Source: an uncultured Collinsella sp.
Lineage (GTDB): Bacteria; Actinomycetota; Coriobacteriia; Coriobacteriales; Coriobacteriaceae
Length of the DNA stretch: 13,108 nucleotides
Assembly (NCBI GenBank): GCA_900552875.1
Contig: USCS01000024.1
Span: 1 to 13,108, forward strand
Reading direction: 5' to 3'
The translations under genes were made by a program, and so were the position numbers. Shown here piece after piece: positions 1-6,795 of the stretch. Below the pieces are notes generated by a model. It searched no databases and was not told where the DNA came from. It saw only the letters and a program-made list of their open reading frames with translations. Positions within the stretch are counted from its first letter, which is position 1, and each line of letters begins with the position of its first letter.

Positions 1-1980
1 GCTCGAGGACAGACGCCCCGTTGCCGTGATGGTCTGGTTGTACGTAGTGTGTACGCGGCCGTCGCCTCGGCGTAGCGGGCCCAGCGTGTCCAGATAGGTG
101 GACTTGATCTTAGACTTCTCACGCCAGTCCAAGATCAGACGCACGATTTCGTGGTCACGCGCAAGGTCGCTCAGCACCTTGGCGTTGGTCGAATAATAGC
201 CGCGCTTAGTCTTCTTGAGGCCCTTGGTCGGAAGCCCCATCACATCAAAGAGCACATGCGACAGCTGCATAGGACTGCCAATATTAAAGGTCTCGTCACC
301 CGCCAGGTCGCGAATACTGCGCTCAACCTCGGTAATCTGGGTCGCCAGACCCTCGGACAGACTGTGCAGACGGTCGGGGTCCACGAGCATGCCCGCGCGC
401 TCCATCTTGGCAAGTACCGGAACGAGCGGCATCTCGATGCCATCGAACACGTTGGCGGCATTCTCACGGGCCATGCACTCGCGCAACGGCGCCACGAGCG
501 CCAGCGTCAGAGCCGCAGTACGGGCGGCAGGCGCCGGAGCGTCCTCACAAGCACCCTCTGCGCCGCGCGCCGCAGGCAGCGCCATCTGCAGATACGTATC
601 GGCCAGATATGCCTCGTCAAACTCGGAGCGGTCGGAATCCAACAGGTAAGCGGCGACCACGGTGTCGAAGATGCACGTGGAATCGACTGCTAGCGGATCC
701 ATGAGCTCGGGCTCAGAAGAATCGATGGGCGAAAGCTCGTGCAGCAGCGCCTTCGTATCCGGGCTCGCCGCGCGGCCCTCCATAAACAGGCGCGCAAGCA
801 CGCCGGCGATCACACCGTGAGCGAAGTTGAAGCCATCGACTACGGCAGTGGAGGCGCCGTCGCCCTCCTCGAGCGCGAACAGGCCCTTGGACGTCGCCAA
901 CCACAGCGTGCGCGTCAGTCCAAAGAGCGCGCCCTCTTCCTTGTCGTCGTCCACCACGGCGGCGACCCACTCGCCGGCATCAATCGCGCGGGAGACCTCA
1001 GCCGCAACGGCACCAAGCGCGTCGGCATCGCCGGCGGCTGCGCGAACCATAGCAGGTATCTCAAACACACTGGAGGCAGCAGCAGCCCCGCCCTCGCCGC
1101 CGATCAGCGCCAAGAAACGGTTCTGCATGGCGGTGATACCAAGTGTGCCCAGCGCCGCGGACACTTCGTCGGCAGAAAACGCCGGGAAGGACGTTTCGTC
1201 AAAGTCGAGCTCGACGGGCGCATCGGTGCGAATGGTTGCGACCTTGCGGCTCAGCAGCGCATCGTCGATGTGCGCACGCAGGTTCTCGCCCATCTTGCCC
1301 TTGACCTCGTCGGCATGCGCGATGACCTCGTCCAAGCTGCCGTACTGTGCGATGAGCGCGCTCGCCTTTTTGGGGCCGATGCCCGGTACGCCGGGAATGT
1401 TGTCCGACGTATCGCCCTTTAGACCGTAAAAATCGGGCACGAGCGCCGGCGTAATGCCGTGATACAGGTCGTCCACGCTCTCGGGCGTCATGATCGCCAC
1501 GTCGGACAGGCCCTTGCGGGTCGAGACCACGTTGACGTGCTCGGTCACGAGTTGATACATGTCGCGGTCGCCGGTCACCAGCAGCATGTCGCAGCCGGCC
1601 TCTTCACCCAGGCGCGCCATGGTTCCCAGGATATCGTCGCCTTCCCAGCCCTCGGACTGCAGAATCGGCACGTTGAGCGCGGTGAGCAGCTCCTTAATCA
1701 TCGGAAACTGCGCATGCAGATCGGGGTCCATGGGCGGGCGTTGCGCCTTATACTGCGGCAGCATCTCCATGCGCACGCGCGGTTTGCCCTTGTCAAACGC
1801 CACGACCACACCGTCGGGGTTAAAGGCATCGATCATCTTAAGAAACATGTTCAGAAAGCCGAAGATCGCGTTGGTGGGGCGCCCGTCCGGCGCATTCATG
1901 GTGGGCGGCACGGCGTGGAAGGCGCGGTGCATGAGCGAGTTGCCGTCGATAACGGCAAAGGTGCGGCGCTTGTCAGACAT
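1..1980 (-). CDS. polA: DNA polymerase I, N-terminal 660 residues (3' end outside window)
   Basis: Pol I fills gaps and removes RNA primers in lagging-strand synthesis and repair. The frame is open without a stop from the ATG at 1978-1980 to the window edge. Residues 1 to about 290 are the 5'-nuclease domain: the usual metal-binding acids are visible at D12 (IDGNS), D63 (FDKGKP), E113/D115/D116 (EGDDILG), D138/D140 (GDRD) and D190/D193 (GDTSDN), followed by the helix-hairpin-helix IPGVPGIGPKKA. Residues about 310-480 correspond to the 3'-5' exonuclease-like domain; the DxE of Exo I is not recognisable around residues 341-350, so proofreading is probably lost, as in Taq and Bacillus Pol I. The polymerase domain follows, with FNIGSPMQL (565-573) and TATGRLSSS (652-660). 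Motifs A, B and C lie beyond the edge. The start is supported by GAGGT a few bases upstream (minus strand). It is divergent from the M18 aminopeptidase gene. The family assignment is certain. Confidence 0.97.
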   Translation of the reverse strand, partial: MSDKRRTFAVIDGNSLMHRAFHAVPPTMNAPDGRPTNAIFGFLNMFLKMIDAFNPDGVVVAFDKGKPRVRMEMLPQYKAQRPPMDPDLHAQFPMIKELLTALNVPILQSEGWEGDDILGTMARLGEEAGCDMLLVTGDRDMYQLVTEHVNVVSTRKGLSDVAIMTPESVDDLYHGITPALVPDFYGLKGDTSDNIPGVPGIGPKKASALIAQYGSLDEVIAHADEVKGKMGENLRAHIDDALLSRKVATIRTDAPVELDFDETSFPAFSADEVSAALGTLGITAMQNRFLALIGGEGGAAAASSVFEIPAMVRAAAGDADALGAVAAEVSRAIDAGEWVAAVVDDDKEEGALFGLTRTLWLATSKGLFALEEGDGASTAVVDGFNFAHGVIAGVLARLFMEGRAASPDTKALLHELSPIDSSEPELMDPLAVDSTCIFDTVVAAYLLDSDRSEFDEAYLADTYLQMALPAARGAEGACEDAPAPAARTAALTLALVAPLRECMARENAANVFDGIEMPLVPVLAKMERAGMLVDPDRLHSLSEGLATQITEVERSIRDLAGDETFNIGSPMQLSHVLFDVMGLPTKGLKKTKRGYYSTNAKVLSDLARDHEIVRLILDWREKSKIKSTYLDTLGPLRRGDGRVHTTYNQTITATGRLSSS

Positions 1981-2088
1981 ATTGAATACCTCGCTTTGGG
2001 CTGGGCACGGTTTGCTCACACCAGTTTACACGCTCCCCGCCCCGCGGCCACCGCACATCAGGCTTCCCTGCCGCCGCGGGCCCGCGCG

Positions 2089-2097
2089 TGATACGAT
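2089..2097 (+). promoter_or_regulatory. Extended -10 promoter element of the M18 aminopeptidase gene
   Basis: TGATACGAT reads as an extended -10 (TGn plus TACGAT, 2092-2097). It lies about 50 bases before the start codon at 2147, and no good -35 is seen. Just upstream, CCCGCGGC (2041-2048) and GCCGCGGG (2073-2080) form an inverted repeat midway between the divergent polA and aminopeptidase genes. It could be an operator or simply GC-rich chance pairing. On the minus strand TAAACT (2023-2028) is a weak -10 candidate for polA. All of this is motif reading only. Confidence 0.4.
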
Positions 2098-2146
2098 GGC
2101 TCACGGTACATCAACCAGCACGATCGATCCGAAAGGAGCCTGCGTC

Positions 2147-3544
2147 ATGGAGCGTCCCTGCGCATGGAAAAAGTACACGCCACAGCAAGTCGAGGAACTC
2201 GAGGAGCTTTGCCGCGGCTATAAGCAGTTTTTGAGCGAGAATAAGACCGAGCGCCTGTGCGTCAAGACCGGCATCAAGATGGCCGAGGAGGCGGGCTACG
2301 TCGACTTGGAGACCGTGATTGCCGAGGGCCGCACGCTCAAGGCCGGCGACAAGGTGTACGCCGCCAATCACGGCAAAGACCTCATGCTCGTCAACCTGGG
2401 CACCGCCCCGCTCGAGCAGGGCTTTAACATCCTGGGTGCTCACGTGGACTCGCCGCGCCTGGACCTTAAGCAGAATCCCGCCTTCGAGGCCGGCGACATG
2501 GCCTACCTCGACACGCACTACTACGGCGGCGTCAAGAGCTACCACTGGGTGGCCTCCCCGCTTGCACTCGTGGGCGTCATCTGCAAAAAGGACGGCACCA
2601 CCGTCGACATCAACATCGGCGACAAGGCAGACGATCCGGTCTTTACCATCTCCGACCTGCTGATCCACCTCTCGAGCGAGCAGATGTCCAAGCCCGCCAA
2701 GGACGCCGTCGACGCCGAGATCCTCGACGTGATCGTGGGCGGCCGTCCCGTCAAGTTTGACGAGGACGACAAGGACGCTCCCAAGGAGCCCGTCAAGCAG
2801 ATGTTCCTGGACATCCTCAAGGAGCAGTACGGCGTCGAGGAGGAGGACTTCCTCTCCGCCGAGATCGAGGTCGTGCCCGCCGGTCCCGCCCGCGACATGG
2901 GCCTCGACCGCTCCATGATTTTGGGCTATGGCCACGACGATCGCGTCTGCGCCTACCCCTCCATGCTCGCCCAGATCGACGTCGCCAACGTGGAGCGCAC
3001 GAGCATCACGCTCATCGTCGACAAGGAGGAGATCGGTTCCGTGGGTGCCACCGGCATGACGAGTCGCTTCTTCGAGAACACCGTCGCCGAGATCATGATG
3101 CTCGCCGGCGAGGATAGCCCGCTGGCCCTGCGCCGCGCGCTCGCCCGCAGCCGCATGCTCTCCTCCGACGTGTCCGCCGGTTTCGACCCGGGCTATGCCG
3201 GCAAGTTCGAGACGAAGAACGCCGCCTTTATGGGTCGTGGCCTGTGCTTTAACAAGTACACGGGCAGCCGCGGCAAGGGCGGCTCTAACGACGCCGACGC
3301 CGAGTATGTGGCCCTCGTCCGCGACATCATGGACGAGGCCAGCGTGGACTTCCAGACCTGCGAGCTCGGCCGCGTCAACGCTGGTGGCGGCGGCACCATC
3401 GCCTACATCATGGCCAAGTACGGCATGAACGTCATCGACTCCGGCGTTGCCGTCCTGTCCATGCACGCCCTGTGGGAGGTCGCCAACAAGGCCGACATCT
3501 ACGAGGCATATCGCGGTTACAAGGCCTTCATCGAGCGAGCCTAA
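2147..3544 (+). CDS. M18 family metallo-aminopeptidase (aspartyl aminopeptidase / aminopeptidase I type)
   Basis: This is a cytosolic di-zinc exopeptidase that removes N-terminal residues, often acidic ones, from peptides; family members form large dodecameric tetrahedra. The 465-residue length is normal for bacterial M18 enzymes. Visible active-site blocks are GAHVDSPRLDLK with H99 and D101, GHDDR with D264/D265, VDKEEIGSVGATG with the E294/E295 pair, NDADAEYV near residue 382, and SMHALWE with H440 as the last metal ligand. The frame is open upstream as far as 1559, but the ATG at 2147 follows AAAGGAG (2132-2138) at 8 bases and gives the expected N-terminus (MERPCAWKKYTPQQ). The upstream stretch also overlaps polA antisense, so a longer protein is not credible. 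A strong hairpin terminator follows the stop. The substrate cannot be told from sequence; DNPEP/ApeA-like is the nearest name. Confidence 0.95.
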   Translation: MERPCAWKKYTPQQVEELEELCRGYKQFLSENKTERLCVKTGIKMAEEAGYVDLETVIAEGRTLKAGDKVYAANHGKDLMLVNLGTAPLEQGFNILGAHVDSPRLDLKQNPAFEAGDMAYLDTHYYGGVKSYHWVASPLALVGVICKKDGTTVDINIGDKADDPVFTISDLLIHLSSEQMSKPAKDAVDAEILDVIVGGRPVKFDEDDKDAPKEPVKQMFLDILKEQYGVEEEDFLSAEIEVVPAGPARDMGLDRSMILGYGHDDRVCAYPSMLAQIDVANVERTSITLIVDKEEIGSVGATGMTSRFFENTVAEIMMLAGEDSPLALRRALARSRMLSSDVSAGFDPGYAGKFETKNAAFMGRGLCFNKYTGSRGKGGSNDADAEYVALVRDIMDEASVDFQTCELGRVNAGGGGTIAYIMAKYGMNVIDSGVAVLSMHALWEVANKADIYEAYRGYKAFIERA

Positions 3545-3557
3545 CCAACCCTTCATC

Positions 3558-3629
3558 AGTTGCGGTGAAATACGGACTAAACTGGCCCATAAACAGCCAA
3601 AACAGACCGTATTCCACCGCAACTTTTTT
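3558..3629 (+). terminator. Large hairpin with T-tract between the aminopeptidase gene and yaaA
   Basis: The arms at 3558-3575 and 3607-3624 pair over 17 of 18 positions, the loop is about 31 bases, and the 3' arm runs into six T's (3624-3629). This looks like an intrinsic terminator for the aminopeptidase gene. The U-tract ends only 3 bases before the yaaA ribosome binding site, so it could also affect yaaA expression. The arms carry TTGCGGTGaAATA / TATTCCACCGCAA, shared with the hairpin after yaaA. Confidence 0.75.
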
Positions 3630-3644
3630 GGCAGAGGAGAGCCC

Positions 3645-4454
3645 ATGCTGCAGGTCATCATTTCGCCCGCCAAGCAGATGCGCGCGGCCCAAGATGCTTT
3701 TGAAGTCCTGGGCATCCCACCCTTTGTGCGCGAGACGGCTCGCCTCCACCGCGCACTGCTAGATATCGAGCGGAATGAAGGCAGCGGCGGCCTGCAGGCG
3801 CTGTGGAACGTGAGTGACAAACTGCTGGGACCTTGCCTCAACACCCTGCATGAGTTCGGGCCCATCCTGAAAAGCGGCGATCTCGACAATCCCGCACTCG
3901 CCCGTCACCCCTCCCCTGCCGCCATGTCCTATCACGGCATTCAATACCAGAGCATGGCACCCGAGGTGATGGATTCCGCGCAGCTCGCATGGCTGCAAGA
4001 CCATCTGTGGATCCTCTCCGGCCTCTACGGGTGCGTTCGTCCCTTTCATGCCGTCGAACCGTATCGGCTGGAGATGGGCGCGAAGCTTGTCGTCGACGGT
4101 GCCCGAGACCTCTACGCATTTTGGAGCGATAAGCTCGCGCGGGCTATCGCCCCGGCAGGTTCAAACACCACGATCGTCAACCTCGCCAGCGTAGAGTATG
4201 CCAAAGCCGTTCTGCCCCACCTCGCGGGCGACGCCACAGCCGTCACGTGCCTCTTTGGCGAGGGTATCCGCAACGGGAAGCCCATCCAACGGTCGACCGC
4301 CAGCAAAAAGGCGCGCGGCTCCATGGTGCGCTGGATGGCAGAAAACAAGCTCGAGGACGCCGCCGGTCTTACCGAGTTCAACATCGGCTATCGCCACGCC
4401 CCCGAGATCTCACACCCAGGCACCCTCGTGTTCATCAACGAACAGATGCTCTAG
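3645..4454 (+). CDS. yaaA: YaaA family peroxide stress protein (DUF328/UPF0246)
   Basis: In Escherichia coli YaaA lowers free intracellular iron during hydrogen peroxide stress and so limits Fenton damage; the structure has been described as a DNA-binding fold. The family signatures are clear: MLQVIISPAKQM at the N-terminus, LSGLYGCVRP (124-133), PYRLEMG (139-145), DLYAFW, NLASVEYAKAV and KKARGSMVRWM (from 221). The length of 269 residues is close to the 258 of E. coli. The ATG at 3645 follows AGAGGAG (3633-3639); the frame is open further upstream, but this start gives the conserved N-terminus. The gene stands alone between two related hairpins, and no convincing promoter is visible outside the first hairpin, so it may depend on read-through. 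A peroxide-defence gene fits an anaerobe that meets occasional oxygen. The family is certain; the role here is by homology only. Confidence 0.95.
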   Translation: MLQVIISPAKQMRAAQDAFEVLGIPPFVRETARLHRALLDIERNEGSGGLQALWNVSDKLLGPCLNTLHEFGPILKSGDLDNPALARHPSPAAMSYHGIQYQSMAPEVMDSAQLAWLQDHLWILSGLYGCVRPFHAVEPYRLEMGAKLVVDGARDLYAFWSDKLARAIAPAGSNTTIVNLASVEYAKAVLPHLAGDATAVTCLFGEGIRNGKPIQRSTASKKARGSMVRWMAENKLEDAAGLTEFNIGYRHAPEISHPGTLVFINEQML

Positions 4455-4495
4455 ACCCGCCACCCAAAACTGACCCGCTCAGCCTTCTCTATATA

Positions 4496-4564
4496 ACTTG
4501 CGGTGGAATAGTTCCTATTTGAGCCTTTTATCGCACAAACGGGAACTATTCCTCCGCAACTTTT
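4496..4564 (+). terminator. Large hairpin with T-tract after yaaA
   Basis: Arms 4496-4515 and 4542-4561 pair over 18 of 20 positions and are followed by TTTT (4561-4564). The loop has extra pairing potential (TTTG/CAAA). It probably terminates yaaA and separates it from the convergent gene at 4591-5112. The outer arm sequence TTGCGGTGGAATA matches the hairpin before yaaA, so the two look like copies of one element with different inner parts. Confidence 0.75.
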
Positions 4565-4590
4565 ATGATTTGGCCGGCTAGGTGCGACAC

Positions 4591-5112
4591 CTATTCTGCT
4601 AGACCGTCGGCCTTTGCAATCCCGTTTGTCGAACCGTCCTGATAGACAATCTTGACGTGCTCAACCTTGGACACCGCAACACCCGTCGGAGGCTCCAAAC
4701 GCCATTCCGTCAGGGCGATATCCATGGTCGTGGGCACATCTCCTTGATCTTTGAGCTTCACCGTGAGCGTTTTGAGCGCCACGTCAAACGTCACGCGTTC
4801 GATTTCTTCACCTGGAATGGACCCACCACTCAGCTGCAACTGCACAAACTCATCGCGCGGGTACCAATAATCGCCCGGAACGGCGAGCGTATTGGCATTA
4901 CCGCCAGTACTCCTCACCGTCATAATCGGTAGGCTATCATCAGCCTCGAACTCCCATGCAGCGCCGCCGCGACCACCAAACGTCCAGATACAAAAGGCAA
5001 TCACCAGCACGGCAAGCACCGCAAAACCAATTGCGACCAACCCATGGTGCGCACGGCTCTCCTCGGCCGATACATCCCACTGCGTCTCTCGATATAGATG
5101 CTTGTCTTCCAT
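4591..5112 (-). CDS. Hypothetical single-pass membrane protein
   Basis: I do not recognise the family. The product has 173 residues. Residues 1-23 are polar and contain HLYRETQWDVS. A single hydrophobic segment at about 24-46 (LVAIGFAVLAVLVIAFCIW) is followed by a GGRGG turn and then by about 125 residues rich in alternating hydrophobic and polar residues, which suggests an extracytoplasmic beta-sandwich. The short cytoplasmic N-terminus is neither basic nor signal-peptide-like and no lipobox is seen, so this is more likely a membrane anchor than a cleaved signal. The start is supported by GGGGAGG 5 bases upstream on the minus strand. The gene is convergent with yaaA and divergent from the thiC transcription unit. 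Codon use matches its neighbours. No function is inferred. Confidence 0.8.
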   Translation of the reverse strand: MEDKHLYRETQWDVSAEESRAHHGLVAIGFAVLAVLVIAFCIWTFGGRGGAAWEFEADDSLPIMTVRSTGGNANTLAVPGDYWYPRDEFVQLQLSGGSIPGEEIERVTFDVALKTLTVKLKDQGDVPTTMDIALTEWRLEPPTGVAVSKVEHVKIVYQDGSTNGIAKADGLAE

Positions 5113-5162
5113 GTTCGCCTCCCCACGGGCATGCTCATCGCGTCAATCGTACCCATTCGAGC

Positions 5163-5168
5163 TATACT
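5163..5168 (+). promoter_or_regulatory. -10 element of the thiC transcript
   Basis: TATACT is a good -10 hexamer about 17 bases before the first helix of the TPP riboswitch, so transcription would begin near 5175, just ahead of the aptamer. The -35 at the right distance (GCGTCA, 5140-5145) is poor. Confidence 0.5.
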
Positions 5169-5183
5169 TGAGCCCACCACATA

Positions 5184-5277
5184 AACGGGGAGCTTGCAGG
5201 ACAAGACGGCAGGCTGAGACTGGGCGCGCCCGCCCTGACCCGCAAACCTGATATGGGTAATGCCAACGAAGGGAGCC
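5184..5277 (+). promoter_or_regulatory. TPP riboswitch (THI box) controlling thiC
   Basis: The conserved core is plain: GGCTGAGA (5212-5219) and ACCTGAT...GGTAATGCCAACGAAGGGA (5246-5274). P2 can form between CGGG (5186-5189) and CCCG (5239-5242). P3 forms between GCTTGC (5192-5197) and GCAGGC (5209-5214), and a small extra stem GGGCG/CGCCC (5222-5235) fits the variable P3a. P1 is weak or not obvious. TPP binding is expected to repress thiC. The GGGAG at 5271-5275 is both the end of the aptamer core and the thiC ribosome binding site, and no terminator sits between aptamer and start codon, so control at translation initiation is likely. Confidence 0.93.
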
Positions 5278-5283
5278 GTGCCA

Positions 5284-6618
5284 ATGAGCACACAGACCGA
5301 GCCCAAGCTCGTCACACAAATCGACTTCGCCCGCGCTGGGCAGATCACACCTCAGATGAAAGAGGTCGCCGAGCGCGAGCATCGCGACCCCGAGTACATC
5401 CGCGAGCGCGTGGCAGACGGCCGCATCGCCATTCCCGCCAACATCGTGCATATCAAAAAGGGCATGCGCGCCTTTGGTGTCGGCGAGGGCCTGTCCACCA
5501 AGGTCAACGTGAACTTGGGCATCTCGGGCGACAAGGCCGATGCCGCCGAGGAATGGAAGAAGGTCAAGATTGCCGAGGACTTTGGCGCCGACGCCATCAT
5601 GGACCTCTCCAACTCGGGCAAGACGCGCCAGTTCCGCCAGCAGCTCATCGACGAGACGCCGCTTATGGTGGGCACCGTCCCCATGTACGACGCCATCGGC
5701 TACATGGAAAAGCCGCTGGTCAAGCTCACCAAGGACGACCTGCTCGAGGTCGTTCGCGCGCACGCCGAGGACGGCGTGGACTTCATGACCATCCACTGCG
5801 GCATCAACAAGTCGGTCATCAAGACCTTTAAGGAGACCGGCCGCCTCATGAACATCGTCAGCCGCGGCGGCTCGCTGCTGTTTGGCTGGATGGAGGTCAC
5901 CGGCAATGAGAACCCCTTCTACGAGTTCTACGACGAGGTGCTCGAGATCTGCCACGAGTACGACGTGACGATTTCGCTTGGCGACTCCTGCCGCCCGGGC
6001 TGCCTCTACGACTCCAACGACGCAACCGAGACCGCCGAGATGATCGAGCTGGGCAAGCTGTGCAAGCGCGCCTGGGCCGCCGGCGTCCAGGTCATGGTCG
6101 AGGGTCCGGGTCACATGGCGCTCGACGAGATTGCCGCCAACATGAAACTGCAGAAGCGCCTGTGCCACAACGCCCCATTCTATGTGCTCGGGCCGCTGGT
6201 GACCGATATCGGCGTGGGTTACGACCACATCACCGCCGCCATCGGTGGCGCCATCTCCGCCAGCTCCGGCGCCGACTTCCTGTGCTACGTGACGCCGGCC
6301 GAGCACCTGTGCCTGCCCAACGCCCAGGACGTGCTCGATGGCCTCATGGCCACCAAGATCGCCGCACACGCCGCCGACATCGCCAAAAAGGTGCCCCACG
6401 CCCGCGACATGGACGACAAGATGGGCCAGGCACGCCGCAAGCTCGACTGGGAAGAGATGTGGAAGTGCGCGCTCGACCCGGTCACCGGCAAGAAGCGCTA
6501 CGAGGAATCCCCCGCCGCAACCGAGGGCACTTGCACCATGTGTGGCAAGATGTGCGCCGTCCGCACCGTTAACAAGGTGTTCGAAGGCACGACGATCGAC
6601 CTCGGCATGGAGGATTAA
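5284..6618 (+). CDS. thiC: Phosphomethylpyrimidine synthase ThiC (short form)
   Basis: This radical-SAM enzyme rearranges aminoimidazole ribotide (AIR) to 4-amino-5-hydroxymethyl-2-methylpyrimidine phosphate (HMP-P), the first committed step to the thiamin pyrimidine. At 444 residues it is the short form, lacking the extra N-terminal region of proteobacterial and plant enzymes. Visible signatures are GVGEGLSTKVNVNLG, HCGIN, EGPGHM (273-278), GYDHIT (312-317) and TPAEHL (337-342). H277 and H341 are 64 apart, the same spacing as the zinc ligands I recall for the Caulobacter enzyme. The cluster-binding cysteines are C417, C420 and C424 (C-X2-C-X3-C), one residue tighter than the usual C-X2-C-X4-C. 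The start at 5284 has GGGAG 8 bases upstream; the in-frame ATG at 5260 lies inside the riboswitch core and is rejected. A BzaF-type paralogue is less likely given the TPP riboswitch and neighbouring thiD. Confidence 0.96.
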   Translation: MSTQTEPKLVTQIDFARAGQITPQMKEVAEREHRDPEYIRERVADGRIAIPANIVHIKKGMRAFGVGEGLSTKVNVNLGISGDKADAAEEWKKVKIAEDFGADAIMDLSNSGKTRQFRQQLIDETPLMVGTVPMYDAIGYMEKPLVKLTKDDLLEVVRAHAEDGVDFMTIHCGINKSVIKTFKETGRLMNIVSRGGSLLFGWMEVTGNENPFYEFYDEVLEICHEYDVTISLGDSCRPGCLYDSNDATETAEMIELGKLCKRAWAAGVQVMVEGPGHMALDEIAANMKLQKRLCHNAPFYVLGPLVTDIGVGYDHITAAIGGAISASSGADFLCYVTPAEHLCLPNAQDVLDGLMATKIAAHAADIAKKVPHARDMDDKMGQARRKLDWEEMWKCALDPVTGKKRYEESPAATEGTCTMCGKMCAVRTVNKVFEGTTIDLGMED

Positions 6619-6662
6619 CGCGTCTCCGGAGCCACAATCGGTCACAAGGTGCTCATCAATTG

Positions 6663-6668
6663 TTGACA
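6663..6668 (+). promoter_or_regulatory. Possible -35 hexamer between thiC and thiD
   Basis: TTGACA is a perfect -35 consensus in an AT-rich stretch unusual for this window (about 6650-6700), but no good -10 stands 16-18 bases downstream (ATTTAC at 17, TACATT at 14). It may be a promoter of another type or a coincidence. Confidence 0.25.
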
Positions 6669-6709
6669 TGTGAACATTTTCTTACATTTACGTAAAGATT
6701 GCACCGCTC

Positions 6710-6750
6710 GCCCGGGATCGGCATACAGCCGGCCCGGGCAACTTTATAAT
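6710..6750 (+). terminator. GC-rich hairpin after thiC overlapping the thiD -10 region
   Basis: GCCCGGG (6710-6716) pairs with CCCGGGC (6733-6739), and inside it CGGC pairs with GCCG around an ATACA loop. The following bases AACTTTATAAT are only weakly T-rich. It could be the thiC terminator. TATAAT at 6745-6750 is a perfect -10 for thiD but has only a poor -35 (CATACA, 6722-6727), which would lie in the hairpin loop. If both readings are right, the thiC terminator and thiD promoter are interlocked. Confidence 0.5.
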
Positions 6751-6795
6751 GCAGGCAGAAGACCCATTTGAATCCGACCGAACAAGGGAGCGAAC

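Noticed and set aside
1559..2146. N-terminal extension of the M18 aminopeptidase by 196 codons
   Set aside because: It would lie antisense to polA and across the divergent promoter region; the normal family length and a good ribosome site point to 2147.
2111..3889. A 592-codon open frame on the minus strand opposite the aminopeptidase gene
   Set aside because: It is the antisense of a clearly conserved enzyme; long shadow frames are expected in GC-rich genes. The translation is rich in low-complexity Val/Gly/Asp/His with no recognisable domain and no ribosome site.
5284..6618. BzaF-type 5-hydroxybenzimidazole synthase rather than ThiC
   Set aside because: A TPP riboswitch upstream and thiD downstream fit thiamin synthesis; no cobamide lower-ligand genes are nearby.
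5143..6669. A 508-codon open frame on the minus strand opposite thiC
   Set aside because: It mirrors thiC and its riboswitch, has the same His/Val/Gly/Asp-rich composition typical of antisense frames, and shows no domain or start signal.
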